56,545 bases of DNA, taken from assembly GCA_949916125.1 (NCBI GenBank), contig CATLEJ010000002.1:1-56545 (forward strand). The letters run 5' to 3'. Made by a program: the position numbers and the translations under genes. This stretch comes from an uncultured Oscillospiraceae bacterium. GTDB lineage: Bacteria > Bacillota > Clostridia > Oscillospirales > Oscillospiraceae. Position 1 is the first letter of the stretch. Every line of letters starts with the position of its first letter. Below the pieces are notes generated by a model. That model was not told the origin of the DNA, did not search any database, and saw only the letters and a list, made by a program, of their open reading frames with translations. This document shows positions 35,035 to 44,738 of this stretch, piece by piece.

Positions 35035-35262
35035 GTGAGGAACGGGAAAATAGCGGGCTTGCGCAGTCCAAGAGAGGGGCGGTCACCGGCTGAGAGCCGC
35101 CCCGGTGCGTGCCGCTTGTTCGCCCGGGAGCGGCCCCCGAGAGGGGGACGGTGTGCCCGCCGTTACGGGGCGTTGAGTGCGCGCGCAGGCGCGAATGCGG
35201 GTGGTACCGCGGAAGGGTTGCCTTTCGTCCCAGCTTTGGGGGCGGAGGGCTTTTTTGTTATC
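35035..35262 (+). promoter_or_regulatory. T-box leader (tRNA-sensing riboswitch) for pheST, probable UUC (Phe) specifier at 35119-35121
   Basis: T-box GGGTGGTACCGCGG at 35199-35212, following terminator CCTTTCGTCCCagctttGGGGGCGGAGGGCTTTTTT, AGAGAG stem I element, UUCGCCCGGGAGC. Confidence 0.92.
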
Positions 35263-35289
35263 CCAATCCCAATCAAAGGAGTCTATGCC

Positions 35290-36315
35290 ATGAAAGAACA
35301 GTTAGCGAAAATCCGCGCCGAGGCCCTGGCGGCCTTCGACTCGGTCAAGGACGCCGCCGCCCTGGACGAGCTGCGGGTGAAATACCTGGGCAAAAAGGGC
35401 GAGCTGACGGCGGTGCTCAAGCAGATGGGCCGCCTGTCCGCCGAGGAGCGCCCCGCCATGGGCCAGCTGGCCAACGAGGTGCGCGCCGCGGTGGAGGGGG
35501 CCCTGGAGACCGCCTCCCACAAGCTGGAGGAGGCCGCCTTAGAGCTGAAGCTGAAGGCGGAGACGGTGGACGTGACCATCCCGGGCAAGAGCGTCCGGCT
35601 GGGCCGCCGCCACCCCATGAACGCCGCCCTGGAGGAGATCAAGGAGATCTTCATCGGCATGGGCTTCACCGTGCTGGACGGCCCGGAGATCGAGCTGGCG
35701 GAGCTGAACTTCGACCGCCTCAACGCCGAGGAGGGCCACCCCTCCCGGGACTGGTCGGACACCTTCTATTTCGACACGGACGAGCGGGTGATGCTCCGCT
35801 CCCAGACCAGCCCCATGCAGGTGCGGGCCATGGACTCCATGCCCCTGCCCATCCGGATCATCGCCCCTGGCCGGGTGTACCGCAAGGACGAGGTGGACGC
35901 CACCCACTCCCCCATGTTCCATCAGGTGGAGGGCATGGTCATCGACAAAAACGTGACCATGGCGGACTTGAAGGGCACGCTGAATCTGCTGGCGGAGCAG
36001 CTGTTTGGCGCAGGCACCGTCACCCGCTTCCGCCCCCACCACTTCCCCTTCACCGAGCCGTCCTGCGAGATGGACGTGCAGTGCCACAAGTGCGGCGGCG
36101 CGGGCTGCCCCACCTGTAAGGGGGAGGGCTGGATCGAGCTTTTGGGCGCGGGGATGATCCACCCCCACGTGCTGGAGATGGCGGGCATCGACCCCGATGA
36201 GTGGTCGGGCTGGGCCTTCGGCATGGGTTTGGAGCGCACCGCCATGCGGCGGTTCAAGATCGCCGACCTGCGGCTGATCTTTGAGAACGACGTGCGCTTC
36301 CTGGAGCAGTTTTGA
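35290..36315 (+). CDS. pheS: Phenylalanyl-tRNA synthetase alpha subunit
   Basis: DTFYFDTDERVMLRSQTSPMQVRAM, HQVEGMVIDKNVTMADLKG, GWAFGMGLERTAMRRF. Confidence 0.97.
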   Translation: MKEQLAKIRAEALAAFDSVKDAAALDELRVKYLGKKGELTAVLKQMGRLSAEERPAMGQLANEVRAAVEGALETASHKLEEAALELKLKAETVDVTIPGKSVRLGRRHPMNAALEEIKEIFIGMGFTVLDGPEIELAELNFDRLNAEEGHPSRDWSDTFYFDTDERVMLRSQTSPMQVRAMDSMPLPIRIIAPGRVYRKDEVDATHSPMFHQVEGMVIDKNVTMADLKGTLNLLAEQLFGAGTVTRFRPHHFPFTEPSCEMDVQCHKCGGAGCPTCKGEGWIELLGAGMIHPHVLEMAGIDPDEWSGWAFGMGLERTAMRRFKIADLRLIFENDVRFLEQF

Positions 36316-36329
36316 GGCAGAAGCGCGGA

Positions 36330-36444
36330 GAAGCGGACAGCGAGGGAGCTTGGACTGGAGCGAGCTTTGCAAACCAAGAAATGCGAAGCATTTCTGTTTG
36401 TGAAGCGAGTCGCAAGGAAAGCGACCGAGCGTTCTGGCCGCTTC
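36330..36444. repeat. Structured pheS-pheT intercistronic element
   Basis: GCTTTGCAAACcaAGAAATGC-gaa-GCATTTCTGTTTGTGAAGC long hairpin (36364-36406), GTCGC/GCGAC, outer GAAGCGG (36330-36336)/CCGCTTC (36438-36444). Confidence 0.7.
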
Positions 36445-36483
36445 GCAGCGTGACAACTTTAAATAATAAAAGGGGTTTTATAT

Positions 36484-39309
36484 ATGAATCTATCCCGAAA
36501 ATGGCTCAATGAGTTTGTAACCATAGATATCCCCGACCGGGAATTCGCCGAGGCCATGACCCTCTCCGGCTCCAAGGTGGAGGGCACGACCGATCTGGGG
36601 GCGGAAATCTCCAACATAGTGGTGGGCAAAATTTTGTCCATGGAGCGCCACCCAGACTCCGACCATATGTGGGTGTGCCGGCTGGACGTGGGCCGGGGCG
36701 AACCCCTCCAGATCGTCACCGGGGCGTGGAACATCCACGTGGGGGATCTGGTGCCGGTGGCCCTCCACAACTCCACCCTCCCCGGCGGCAAGCGCATTGA
36801 GCGGGGCAAGCTGCGGGGGGTGCTGTCCGACGGCATGATGTGCGGCCTGGACGAGCTGGGCCTGGACCAGCGGGACTTCCCCTACGCCGTGATCACCGCC
36901 GCCGCCATTTTAGGCGACTACCACCCCATCGACCCGGCCAAACCCTCCATCCCTGCCGACATCCAGCCGGGGGACAAGGTCTACGGCCCGGTGGTGTGCG
37001 CCGGGGTTGGCGCCGTCACCTCCGCCGGGGCGGGCCGCTGGGCCTGCGGCCTGATGTGGAAGGAGGGCGAGGAGCCCGTTGGCACCACGGTGGAGACGGA
37101 ATGCCAGAACCTCCACTCCATGGATCTGGTGGCCTTCAACACCAAGACCCGGACGATCTGCACCCTGGCCGACCTGCGCGCCGAGCAGCGGGAGTTTCCC
37201 CACTGCATCCCCGACGGTATCTTCGTTCTCCACGAGGACTGCAAGCCCGGCGACGACATCAAGCCCGTCATCGGCCTGGACGACCATGTGGTGGAGTTCG
37301 AGATCACCCCCAACCGCCCGGACTGCCTGTCCGTCATCGGCCTGGCCCGGGAGGCGGCGGCCACCTTTGACAAGCCGCTGGCCCTCCACACCCCCGAGGT
37401 AAAGGGCGGGGCCGACGGCGTCCTCACCGACCTGCTGGACGTGGAGACCCCCGACGCCGACCTGGTGCCCCGGTATACCGCCCGGATGGTGCGCAACGTG
37501 AAGATCGCCCCCTCCCCCAAGTGGATGCGGGAGCGCCTGCGGGCCATGGGGGTGCGGCCCATCAACAACATCGTGGACATCACCAACTACGTCATGCTGG
37601 AGTACGGCCAGCCCATGCACGCCTTCGACTACCGCTACGTCAACGGCGGCAAGATCATCGTCCGCCGCGCCGCTGAGGGCGAGAAGCTCACCACCCTGGA
37701 CGGCAAGGAGCATACCCTGAGCGCCAACCATCTGGTCATCGCCGACGAGGGCCGGGCGGTGGGCCTGGCGGGCATCATGGGCGGCCTGAACTCCGAGATC
37801 GTGGCCGACACCGCCGACGTGGTGTTCGAGTCCGCCTGCTTTGACGGCACCTGCATCCGCAAGGGGGCGCTGGCCCTGGGTATGCGCACCGAGGCCTCCG
37901 CCAAGTTTGAGAAGGGCCTGGACCCCATGAACACCCTGCCCGCCGTGAACCGGGCCTGCGAGCTGGTGGAGCTCTTGGGCGCGGGCGAGGTGGTGGACGG
38001 GTGTATCGACATCCTCAATTTTGTCTTGCGTCCGGTGGAGCTGCCTGTGGAGCCGGATAAGATCAATGGCCTGCTGGGCACCGATGTGTCACGGGAGGAG
38101 ATGCTCTCCATCTTGAAAAAGCTGGGCTTCCTGGTGGAGGAGGAGCCCGACGTGGTCACCGTGCCCTCCTGGCGGGGCGACGTGCGCCGCATGGCGGATC
38201 TGGCCGAGGAGGTGGCCCGGTTCCACGGCTACAACAACATCCCCAACACCCTCATGCGGGGGCAGACCACCCAGGGGGGCTGGTCGCCCACCCAGAAGGT
38301 GGAGAACAGGCTGGGCGAGGTGTGCCGCGCCTGCGGGTACAGCGAGATCATCACCTACTCCTTTATCTCCCCCGCGGCCTACGACAAGATCCTGTGGAAG
38401 CCCGACGATTTCCACCGCAAGTCCTTCAAAATCCTGAACCCCCTGGGGGAGGACACCTCCATCATGCGCACCTCCACCCTGCCCTCCATGCTGGAGGTGC
38501 TGGGCCGCAACTGGAACAACCGGAACAGGTCCGCGTGGCTGTACGAGCTGGGCCGGATCTATATGCCCAAGACCCCCTCCGAGCCCATGGACGCCAACGA
38601 CCCCGCCCTGGCCGGTTCCAAGGCCAAGCTGGAGGGCATGGGGCTGGCCGGCCTCACCGAGGCCGTGGTGGACGCGGTGAACGATATGGGCAAGGACGAC
38701 GGGCTGGCCATGGAGGCCCAGATCCTCACCCTGGGGGCCTACGGCGACGGCATGGATTTCTTCACCCTGAAGGGGGCGGTGGAGGCGGTGCTCAAAGCCA
38801 TCCGGGCGAAGGACGTCCGCTTCGAGCCCTGCGCCGAGGACCCCTCCTACCACCCGGGCCGCTGCGCCTACGTCTACAGCGGCAGCGACATCGTGGGCGT
38901 GTTCGGCCAGATCCACCCCCAGGCGGCGGCCAACTTCGGCGTGGATGGCGAGCTGTACTGTGCGGAGCTCAGTTTTGACGAGCTGATGATGGCCTGCGGG
39001 CCGGATCCGGAGTACGCCCCTCTGCCCAAGTTCCCCGCCGTCACCCGTGACATCGCCGTGGTATGCGATGAAGCGGTGAGCGTGGGCGCCCTGGAGGCGG
39101 CCATCCGCCGCGGGGCCCGGGGCCTGCTCAAAGAGGTATCCCTGTTCGACATCTACCGGGGCAAGAACCTGGGGGAGGGCAAAAAGTCGGTGGCCTTCAG
39201 CCTGGTGCTCCGGGCGGACGACCGCTCCCTCACCGGCGAGGAGGCGGACGAGGACGTGAAGTCGATTCTCGAAACGCTGGAGAAGGACTGCGGCGCGGTC
39301 TTGCGCTGA
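36484..39309 (+). CDS. pheT: Phenylalanyl-tRNA synthetase beta subunit (with extra segments)
   Basis: MNLSRKWLNEFV, EITPNRPDCLSVIGLAREAAA, NNIVDITNYVMLEYGQPMHAFD, FDIYRGKNLGEGKKSVAFSLVLR. Confidence 0.96.
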   Translation: MNLSRKWLNEFVTIDIPDREFAEAMTLSGSKVEGTTDLGAEISNIVVGKILSMERHPDSDHMWVCRLDVGRGEPLQIVTGAWNIHVGDLVPVALHNSTLPGGKRIERGKLRGVLSDGMMCGLDELGLDQRDFPYAVITAAAILGDYHPIDPAKPSIPADIQPGDKVYGPVVCAGVGAVTSAGAGRWACGLMWKEGEEPVGTTVETECQNLHSMDLVAFNTKTRTICTLADLRAEQREFPHCIPDGIFVLHEDCKPGDDIKPVIGLDDHVVEFEITPNRPDCLSVIGLAREAAATFDKPLALHTPEVKGGADGVLTDLLDVETPDADLVPRYTARMVRNVKIAPSPKWMRERLRAMGVRPINNIVDITNYVMLEYGQPMHAFDYRYVNGGKIIVRRAAEGEKLTTLDGKEHTLSANHLVIADEGRAVGLAGIMGGLNSEIVADTADVVFESACFDGTCIRKGALALGMRTEASAKFEKGLDPMNTLPAVNRACELVELLGAGEVVDGCIDILNFVLRPVELPVEPDKINGLLGTDVSREEMLSILKKLGFLVEEEPDVVTVPSWRGDVRRMADLAEEVARFHGYNNIPNTLMRGQTTQGGWSPTQKVENRLGEVCRACGYSEIITYSFISPAAYDKILWKPDDFHRKSFKILNPLGEDTSIMRTSTLPSMLEVLGRNWNNRNRSAWLYELGRIYMPKTPSEPMDANDPALAGSKAKLEGMGLAGLTEAVVDAVNDMGKDDGLAMEAQILTLGAYGDGMDFFTLKGAVEAVLKAIRAKDVRFEPCAEDPSYHPGRCAYVYSGSDIVGVFGQIHPQAAANFGVDGELYCAELSFDELMMACGPDPEYAPLPKFPAVTRDIAVVCDEAVSVGALEAAIRRGARGLLKEVSLFDIYRGKNLGEGKKSVAFSLVLRADDRSLTGEEADEDVKSILETLEKDCGAVLR

Positions 39310-39326
39310 CCCCTTCCCGACTGTGA

Positions 39327-39369
39327 CGCGGAAAAGCTGCCCGGCTGTATGCCGGGCAGCTTTTCCGCG
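39327..39369 (+). terminator. Perfect 19-bp stem-loop terminator-like structure after pheT
   Basis: CGCGGAAAAGCTGCCCGGC-tgtat-GCCGGGCAGCTTTTCCGCG. Confidence 0.7.
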
Positions 39370-39693
39370 CCCCGGCCCCGTACGCAGGAACCGCGTCATC
39401 ACCCGCCCGGCCCCTGGTCAAATTGTGTAAAATTGTGGGATTCCACCTGCGGTTTTGGACGCACACTGGTAAAAACGCCGGAGGCTCTCCTGAGAAAAAT
39501 GACAGGTTTTTGTGAAATAGTATATGTTTCAGGGCCGGTCCACCGGGCCGGGCGAGAAAACTTGCAAAACCTCCTTCAAAATTTCCATTCAATTTCACAA
39601 ATATGGCCGCTACAATAGAGCCAGCAAATGGCTGATTCGCCCAAATGCCGCAGCGGGCGCACCGGCCAGGAATGAAAATGAGGAGGAACCAAC

Positions 39694-41052
39694 ATGAAAA
39701 AGCTCGGCAAGATTCTTGCGCTGGCGCTGGCCCTGGTGATGGCGCTCAGCCTGGCCGCCTGCGGCGGCAACCCCGGCGGCGAGGGCACCACCCCCCCCAG
39801 CACCAACACCGACCAGCCCGCCCAGACCCAGCAGGGCGGCGGCAATGAGCCCAGCGGCGAGCCCGTCACCCTGAACTGGGCCATCTGGGACAAGGAGTCC
39901 ACCGCCTACTGGACCGCCCTGGCCGACGGGTACATGAAGACCCATGAGAACGTGAAGATCGAGATGACCGACCTGGGCTCCAGCGACTACATGACCCAGC
40001 TGGCCACCCAGCTGGCGGGCAACAACAGCGAGCTGGACGTGCTGTCCATCAAGGACATCCCCGGCTACGCCAACCTCATCAACCTGGATATGCTGGAGCC
40101 GCTGAACGACGCGCTCACCACCCCCAAGGAGAGCTTCAACGGCGTCCTGGAGCAGCTCACCGCCGAGGACGGCAAGTTCTACGGCATCCCCTTCCGCTCC
40201 GACTTCTGGGTGGTGTTCTACAACAAGGACCTGTTCGCCGCCGCCGGCGTGGACTACCCCTCCAACGACATGACCCTGGACGACTATGACGCCCTGATGC
40301 GCAAGATGACCTCCGGCTCCGGCGCGGAGAAGGTCTACGGCGGCCACTACCACACCTGGCGCTCCGCCGTGTCCCTGTTCGGCATCCTGGATGGCAAGCA
40401 GACCATCGTGGACGGCACCTATGACTTCCTGAAGCCCATCTACGAGCGGGTGCTGAAGCAGCAGGAGGACGGCATCGTCATGGACTTCGGCGAGATCAAG
40501 ACCTCCAGCCTGCACTACTCCGCCGCCTTCCAGAACGGCACCGCCGCCATGGTGAACATGGGCAGCTGGTTCCTGGCCACCATGCAGCAGTACAACGCCA
40601 ACGCCGCCTCCGAGGGCTATGAGCCCGTCAACTTCGGCATGGTGAAGTACCCCCATCCCGACGGGGCCCCCGCCGGCAGCACCCTGGGCACCGTGACCTC
40701 CCTGGGCGTGAACAAGAACTCCGAGAACAAGGAGGCCGCCCTTGACTTCGTCAACTGGTGCGCCAGCCCCGAGGGCGCCGCCGTCGTGGCCGCCACCGGC
40801 ACCTTCCCCGCCGTCAGCACCAGCGAGACCCTGGACATCATCGCCGCCACCGAGGGCTTCCCCGATGACGCCAACTCCAAGGACGCGCTGACCACCGCCG
40901 CCGTCTACCTGGAGATGCCCTACAGCACCAAGGCCTCCGAGATCGAGTCCGTCCTCAACACCGAGCATGACGCCATCATGACCGGCGCCGAGACCGTGGA
41001 CGAGGCCATCGCCAAGATGAACGAGCAGGTTGGGGCCATCCTCAACGGCTGA
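39694..41052 (+). CDS. Extracellular solute-binding lipoprotein (sugar ABC transporter)
   Basis: Lipobox LSLAACGGNPGG; NWAIWDKESTAYWTALADGYMKTHENVKIEM; GIPFRSDFWVVFYNKDLFAAAGV. Confidence 0.93.
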   Translation: MKKLGKILALALALVMALSLAACGGNPGGEGTTPPSTNTDQPAQTQQGGGNEPSGEPVTLNWAIWDKESTAYWTALADGYMKTHENVKIEMTDLGSSDYMTQLATQLAGNNSELDVLSIKDIPGYANLINLDMLEPLNDALTTPKESFNGVLEQLTAEDGKFYGIPFRSDFWVVFYNKDLFAAAGVDYPSNDMTLDDYDALMRKMTSGSGAEKVYGGHYHTWRSAVSLFGILDGKQTIVDGTYDFLKPIYERVLKQQEDGIVMDFGEIKTSSLHYSAAFQNGTAAMVNMGSWFLATMQQYNANAASEGYEPVNFGMVKYPHPDGAPAGSTLGTVTSLGVNKNSENKEAALDFVNWCASPEGAAVVAATGTFPAVSTSETLDIIAATEGFPDDANSKDALTTAAVYLEMPYSTKASEIESVLNTEHDAIMTGAETVDEAIAKMNEQVGAILNG

Positions 41053-41149
41053 TCCCACCCGGACAACGGAATCTGACCATGCGAAGGGGGGCGGGCGCTG
41101 GCCCGCCCCCCTTCCCCTTGAAATTAGCGGGAAGGGAGAGAACATTGTT

Positions 41150-42070
41150 ATGACTGCCCCGGCAAAAAGCGCCCCCGGCAAGGCCCCCGCGAAACAAAGC
41201 GGCCGCGCCCTGCGCAACAACCTCACCGCCTATTCCTTTATCGCCCCCAACTTCATCGGCTTCTGCGTGTTCACCCTGGTGCCCATGGTGTTTGCCGTGG
41301 CCCTGTCCTTTTGCAGCTGGGACGGCGCCCACGACATTGAGTTTATCGGCCTGAAAAACTTCCTCGATCTGGCGGGGGACCAGACCTTTAAAACCGCCTT
41401 TATCAACACCATCGTCTACTGCCTGGGCACCGTGCCCCTGACCCTGGTGTGCAGCCTGGGCCTGGCCATGCTGCTCAACCAGAAGATCAAATTCCGCAAC
41501 TTCTTCCGCACCGTGTCCTTCTTCCCCTACGTGGCCTCGCTGGTGGCGGTGGCCGCCGTGTGGAACATGATCTTCAGCCCCAGCATGGGCCTGGTGAACA
41601 TGGTGCTGGCCTCCCTGGGGGTGGAGAACCTGCCCCGGTGGGCCGCCGGCAAGGAGACGGCCATGATCACCGTCATCCTGTTCAGCGTGTGGAAGAACAT
41701 GGGCTACTACATGGTGATCTACCTGGCGGGGCTCCAGGGCACCAACCCCTCGCTGGAGGAGGCCGCCGCCCTGGACGGCGCCAACAAGTGGCACATCTTC
41801 CGGCACATCACCCTGCCCCAGCTGCGCCCCACCACCTTCTTCGTGACCATCACCCTGACCATCGCCTCCTTCAAGGTGTATGACCAGATGTATATGATCA
41901 CCCAGGGCGGCCCCGGCGACGCCACCATCACCCTGGTGTACGACATTTACAACATCGCCTTTGTGAACACCCCGAAATACGGATACGCCAGCGCGGTGGC
42001 CATGGTGCTGTTTGCCATGGTGCTGATCATCACGCTGATCCAGTTCAAAGGCTCGTCCAACGACAATTAA
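41150..42070 (+). CDS. Carbohydrate ABC transporter permease (MalF type)
   Basis: EEAAALDGANKWHIFRHITLPQLRP EAA motif; NNLTAYSFIAPNFIGFCVFTLVPM. Confidence 0.93.
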   Translation: MTAPAKSAPGKAPAKQSGRALRNNLTAYSFIAPNFIGFCVFTLVPMVFAVALSFCSWDGAHDIEFIGLKNFLDLAGDQTFKTAFINTIVYCLGTVPLTLVCSLGLAMLLNQKIKFRNFFRTVSFFPYVASLVAVAAVWNMIFSPSMGLVNMVLASLGVENLPRWAAGKETAMITVILFSVWKNMGYYMVIYLAGLQGTNPSLEEAAALDGANKWHIFRHITLPQLRPTTFFVTITLTIASFKVYDQMYMITQGGPGDATITLVYDIYNIAFVNTPKYGYASAVAMVLFAMVLIITLIQFKGSSNDN

Positions 42071-42083
42071 GGGGGCGGCGGAT

Positions 42084-42935
42084 ATGGAAGGGAAGAAACT
42101 CTCCAACAAAAAGACCAACCACGCCATTATGATGGTTATCATCTATGTGGTGCTCATTATCATCACCGCCCTCATGCTCATCCCGTTCCTGTGGATGCTG
42201 TCCGCGTCGCTGAAGATGAACAAGGACGTGTTCACCTTCCCCATCCAGTGGATCCCGGACAATCCCCGCTGGAAGAACTACGTGGACATCTGGACCAAGA
42301 TCCCCCTGCTCACCTTTGTGAAGAACAGCGCCAAGCTGACCATCATCGTCACCCTGCTCCAGCTGTTCACCTCCAGCTTCGCCGCCTACGCCTTCGCCAA
42401 GATGGACTTCAAGGGGAAGAACCTGCTCTTCCTGGGCTACATCGCCACCATCGCCGTGCCCTGGCAGGCGTACATGGTGCCCCAGTTCATGATGATGCGG
42501 GCCTGGCACCTGAACAACACCCACCTGGCCATCATCTGCCTCCAGGCGTTCTCCGCCTTCGGCGTGTTCCTGATGAAGCAGTTCTACGAGGGGGTGCCCT
42601 CCGAGCTGTGCGAGGCCGCCCGGATCGACGGGCTGACGGAGTACGGCATCTGGTTCCGGATCATGCTGCCCCTGTCCAAGCCCGCCCTGTCCACCCTCAC
42701 CATCTTCACCTTCGTGAGCACGTGGAACGACTTCCTGGGCCCGCTGATCTACCTGACCAAGAACGAGCTGAAAACCATCCAGATCGGCCTGCGGATGTTC
42801 ATCAGCCAGTACTCCGCGGAGTACGGCCTGATTATGGCCGCGTCGGTCATCGCCCTGATCCCGGTGCTGGTCGTGTTCCTGGCCCTGCAAAAATACTTTG
42901 TCCAGGGTGTTGCGTCCACCGGCCTCAAGGGATAA
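42084..42935 (+). CDS. Carbohydrate ABC transporter permease (MalG type)
   Basis: CEAARIDGLTEYGIWFRIMLPLSKPALSTLTIFTFVSTWNDFLGPLIYL. Confidence 0.95.
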   Translation: MEGKKLSNKKTNHAIMMVIIYVVLIIITALMLIPFLWMLSASLKMNKDVFTFPIQWIPDNPRWKNYVDIWTKIPLLTFVKNSAKLTIIVTLLQLFTSSFAAYAFAKMDFKGKNLLFLGYIATIAVPWQAYMVPQFMMMRAWHLNNTHLAIICLQAFSAFGVFLMKQFYEGVPSELCEAARIDGLTEYGIWFRIMLPLSKPALSTLTIFTFVSTWNDFLGPLIYLTKNELKTIQIGLRMFISQYSAEYGLIMAASVIALIPVLVVFLALQKYFVQGVASTGLKG

Positions 42936-43013
42936 CCTCAAACAGCGTGAAACTGTCGCCAAGGGGCAGGGCACCGGCCCTGCCCCTTGGCTCATATAAC
43001 GGGGTGTATATTT

Positions 43014-44738
43014 ATGGTATGTTATCACTACACGGAACAGGATTTTGCCTCCAAGGAGGGGGCCCGGGCCGCCCTGCTGCGGCTGCTAAAGCCGCTGAAG
43101 CCCTTCTACAGCGCGGGGGGCGCACGGGTGACGCCGGGCGTCACCAGCGCCCACTACGAGAACGACTCCATCCCCATGGAGGCGTTCGCCCGGCCATTGT
43201 GGGGGCTGGCCCCCTTCTGGGCGGGGGGCGGCTCGGATCCGGGCTTTGAGGATCTGTACCGCCGGGGCTTCGCCCACGGACCCGACCCGGACCACGCCGA
43301 GTACTGGCACAAATGCCGGAACTACGACCAGAAGTTCTGCGAGATGGCGGCGGTGTCCTACGCCATGCTGCTCTGCCCGGACAAGGTGTGGGGACCGCTG
43401 ACGGATCGGGAGCGGGACAATCTGGCGGACTGGCTGTGGGAGATCAACCGCTTCGAGTGCGTGGCCAGCAACTGGCAGTGGTTCTGCATTCTGACCAACC
43501 TGGCCCTGAAGTCGGTGGGGCGGCCCTACAGCCGGGAGCGGCTGGACTTCGGCCTGGGGCTCATCGAGGACTACTACGACGGCGGCGGCTGGTACCACGA
43601 CGGGGCCGGGGGGGAGAAGGACTACTACAACCCCTTCGTCATGGTGAGCTACGGCCTGCTGTACGCCATGTTCATGGAGCGGGAGGAGCCGGAGCGCTGC
43701 GCCCGCTACCGGGAGCGGGCCCGTGCCTTCGCCCGGGACTACGTGTACTGGTTCGGCGGGGACGGGGCGTCCATCGCCTACGGCCGCTCCCTGACCTACC
43801 GCTTCGCCCAGGGGGCCTTCTGGGCGGTGGCCCTGCTGGCGGGGGAGGAGGTGCTGCCCCTGCCGGTGGTGAAGGGGCTTCTGTGCCGCCACCTGGCCTG
43901 GTGGCTGAACCAGCCCATCTGCGACAACGCCGGGGTGCTCACCATCGGCTACGCCTACCCCAATTTGCAGATGTCGGAGACCTACAACGCCCCCGGCTCC
44001 CCCTACTGGGCGCTCAAGGCCTTTGCCTTCCTGGCCCTGCCCGACGATCACCCCTTCTGGGCGGCGGACTGCGCCCCCCTGCCCCAGCTGGAGCCCTGCA
44101 GGTTCCTGCCCCACGCCAACATGATCGTCCAGCACGGGGGGGACAATGCCGTGGCCCTGGTGCCGGGGCGGCTGGAGATGGAGCCCTACGCCCACACAGC
44201 GGAGAAGTACAGCAAATTCGCCTACTCCAGCAAGTTCGGATTCAGCATCGCCAGGGCCAACTACGAGCTGGCCCAGATGGCCCCGGACAGCTCACTGTGT
44301 TTCAAGGTTGGGCGGTACTACTACCAGCGGGACGTGGCCCAGCCTGGGTATTCCATCGGCCCCGATGGTATCGAGACCCGCTGGTCGCCCCTGGACGGCG
44401 TCCGGGTCACCACCCGGATCCAACCCACCCCCACGGGGCATATCCGCGTTCACACCATTGACAGCATGGTTGACTGCGAGGCGTACGACTGCGGCTTCGC
44501 CGTCAACGCCGACGACCGGCTGTCCCCCGCCCGGAGCGCCGGCGGCCCCAGGGCCGAAGCCCGGTGCGGGTCTGATTTCTGCGCCGTGGAATCCCTGGAA
44601 GGGGACGGCCGGGGGGAGGTGCTGCTGCCCGACCCCAACACCAATCTGATCTTCCCCAAAACCGCCATCCCCCTGGCGGCCTACGCCATCCGCAAGGGGA
44701 CGCAGACCATCCGCACCAGGGTGGACTACCTCCCGTGA
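43014..44738 (+). CDS. DUF2264 domain-containing protein
   Basis: LKPLKPFYSAGGARVTPGVTSAHYENDSIPMEAFARPLWGLAPF, CPDKVWGPLTDRERDNLADWL family hallmarks. Confidence 0.8.
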   Translation: MVCYHYTEQDFASKEGARAALLRLLKPLKPFYSAGGARVTPGVTSAHYENDSIPMEAFARPLWGLAPFWAGGGSDPGFEDLYRRGFAHGPDPDHAEYWHKCRNYDQKFCEMAAVSYAMLLCPDKVWGPLTDRERDNLADWLWEINRFECVASNWQWFCILTNLALKSVGRPYSRERLDFGLGLIEDYYDGGGWYHDGAGGEKDYYNPFVMVSYGLLYAMFMEREEPERCARYRERARAFARDYVYWFGGDGASIAYGRSLTYRFAQGAFWAVALLAGEEVLPLPVVKGLLCRHLAWWLNQPICDNAGVLTIGYAYPNLQMSETYNAPGSPYWALKAFAFLALPDDHPFWAADCAPLPQLEPCRFLPHANMIVQHGGDNAVALVPGRLEMEPYAHTAEKYSKFAYSSKFGFSIARANYELAQMAPDSSLCFKVGRYYYQRDVAQPGYSIGPDGIETRWSPLDGVRVTTRIQPTPTGHIRVHTIDSMVDCEAYDCGFAVNADDRLSPARSAGGPRAEARCGSDFCAVESLEGDGRGEVLLPDPNTNLIFPKTAIPLAAYAIRKGTQTIRTRVDYLP

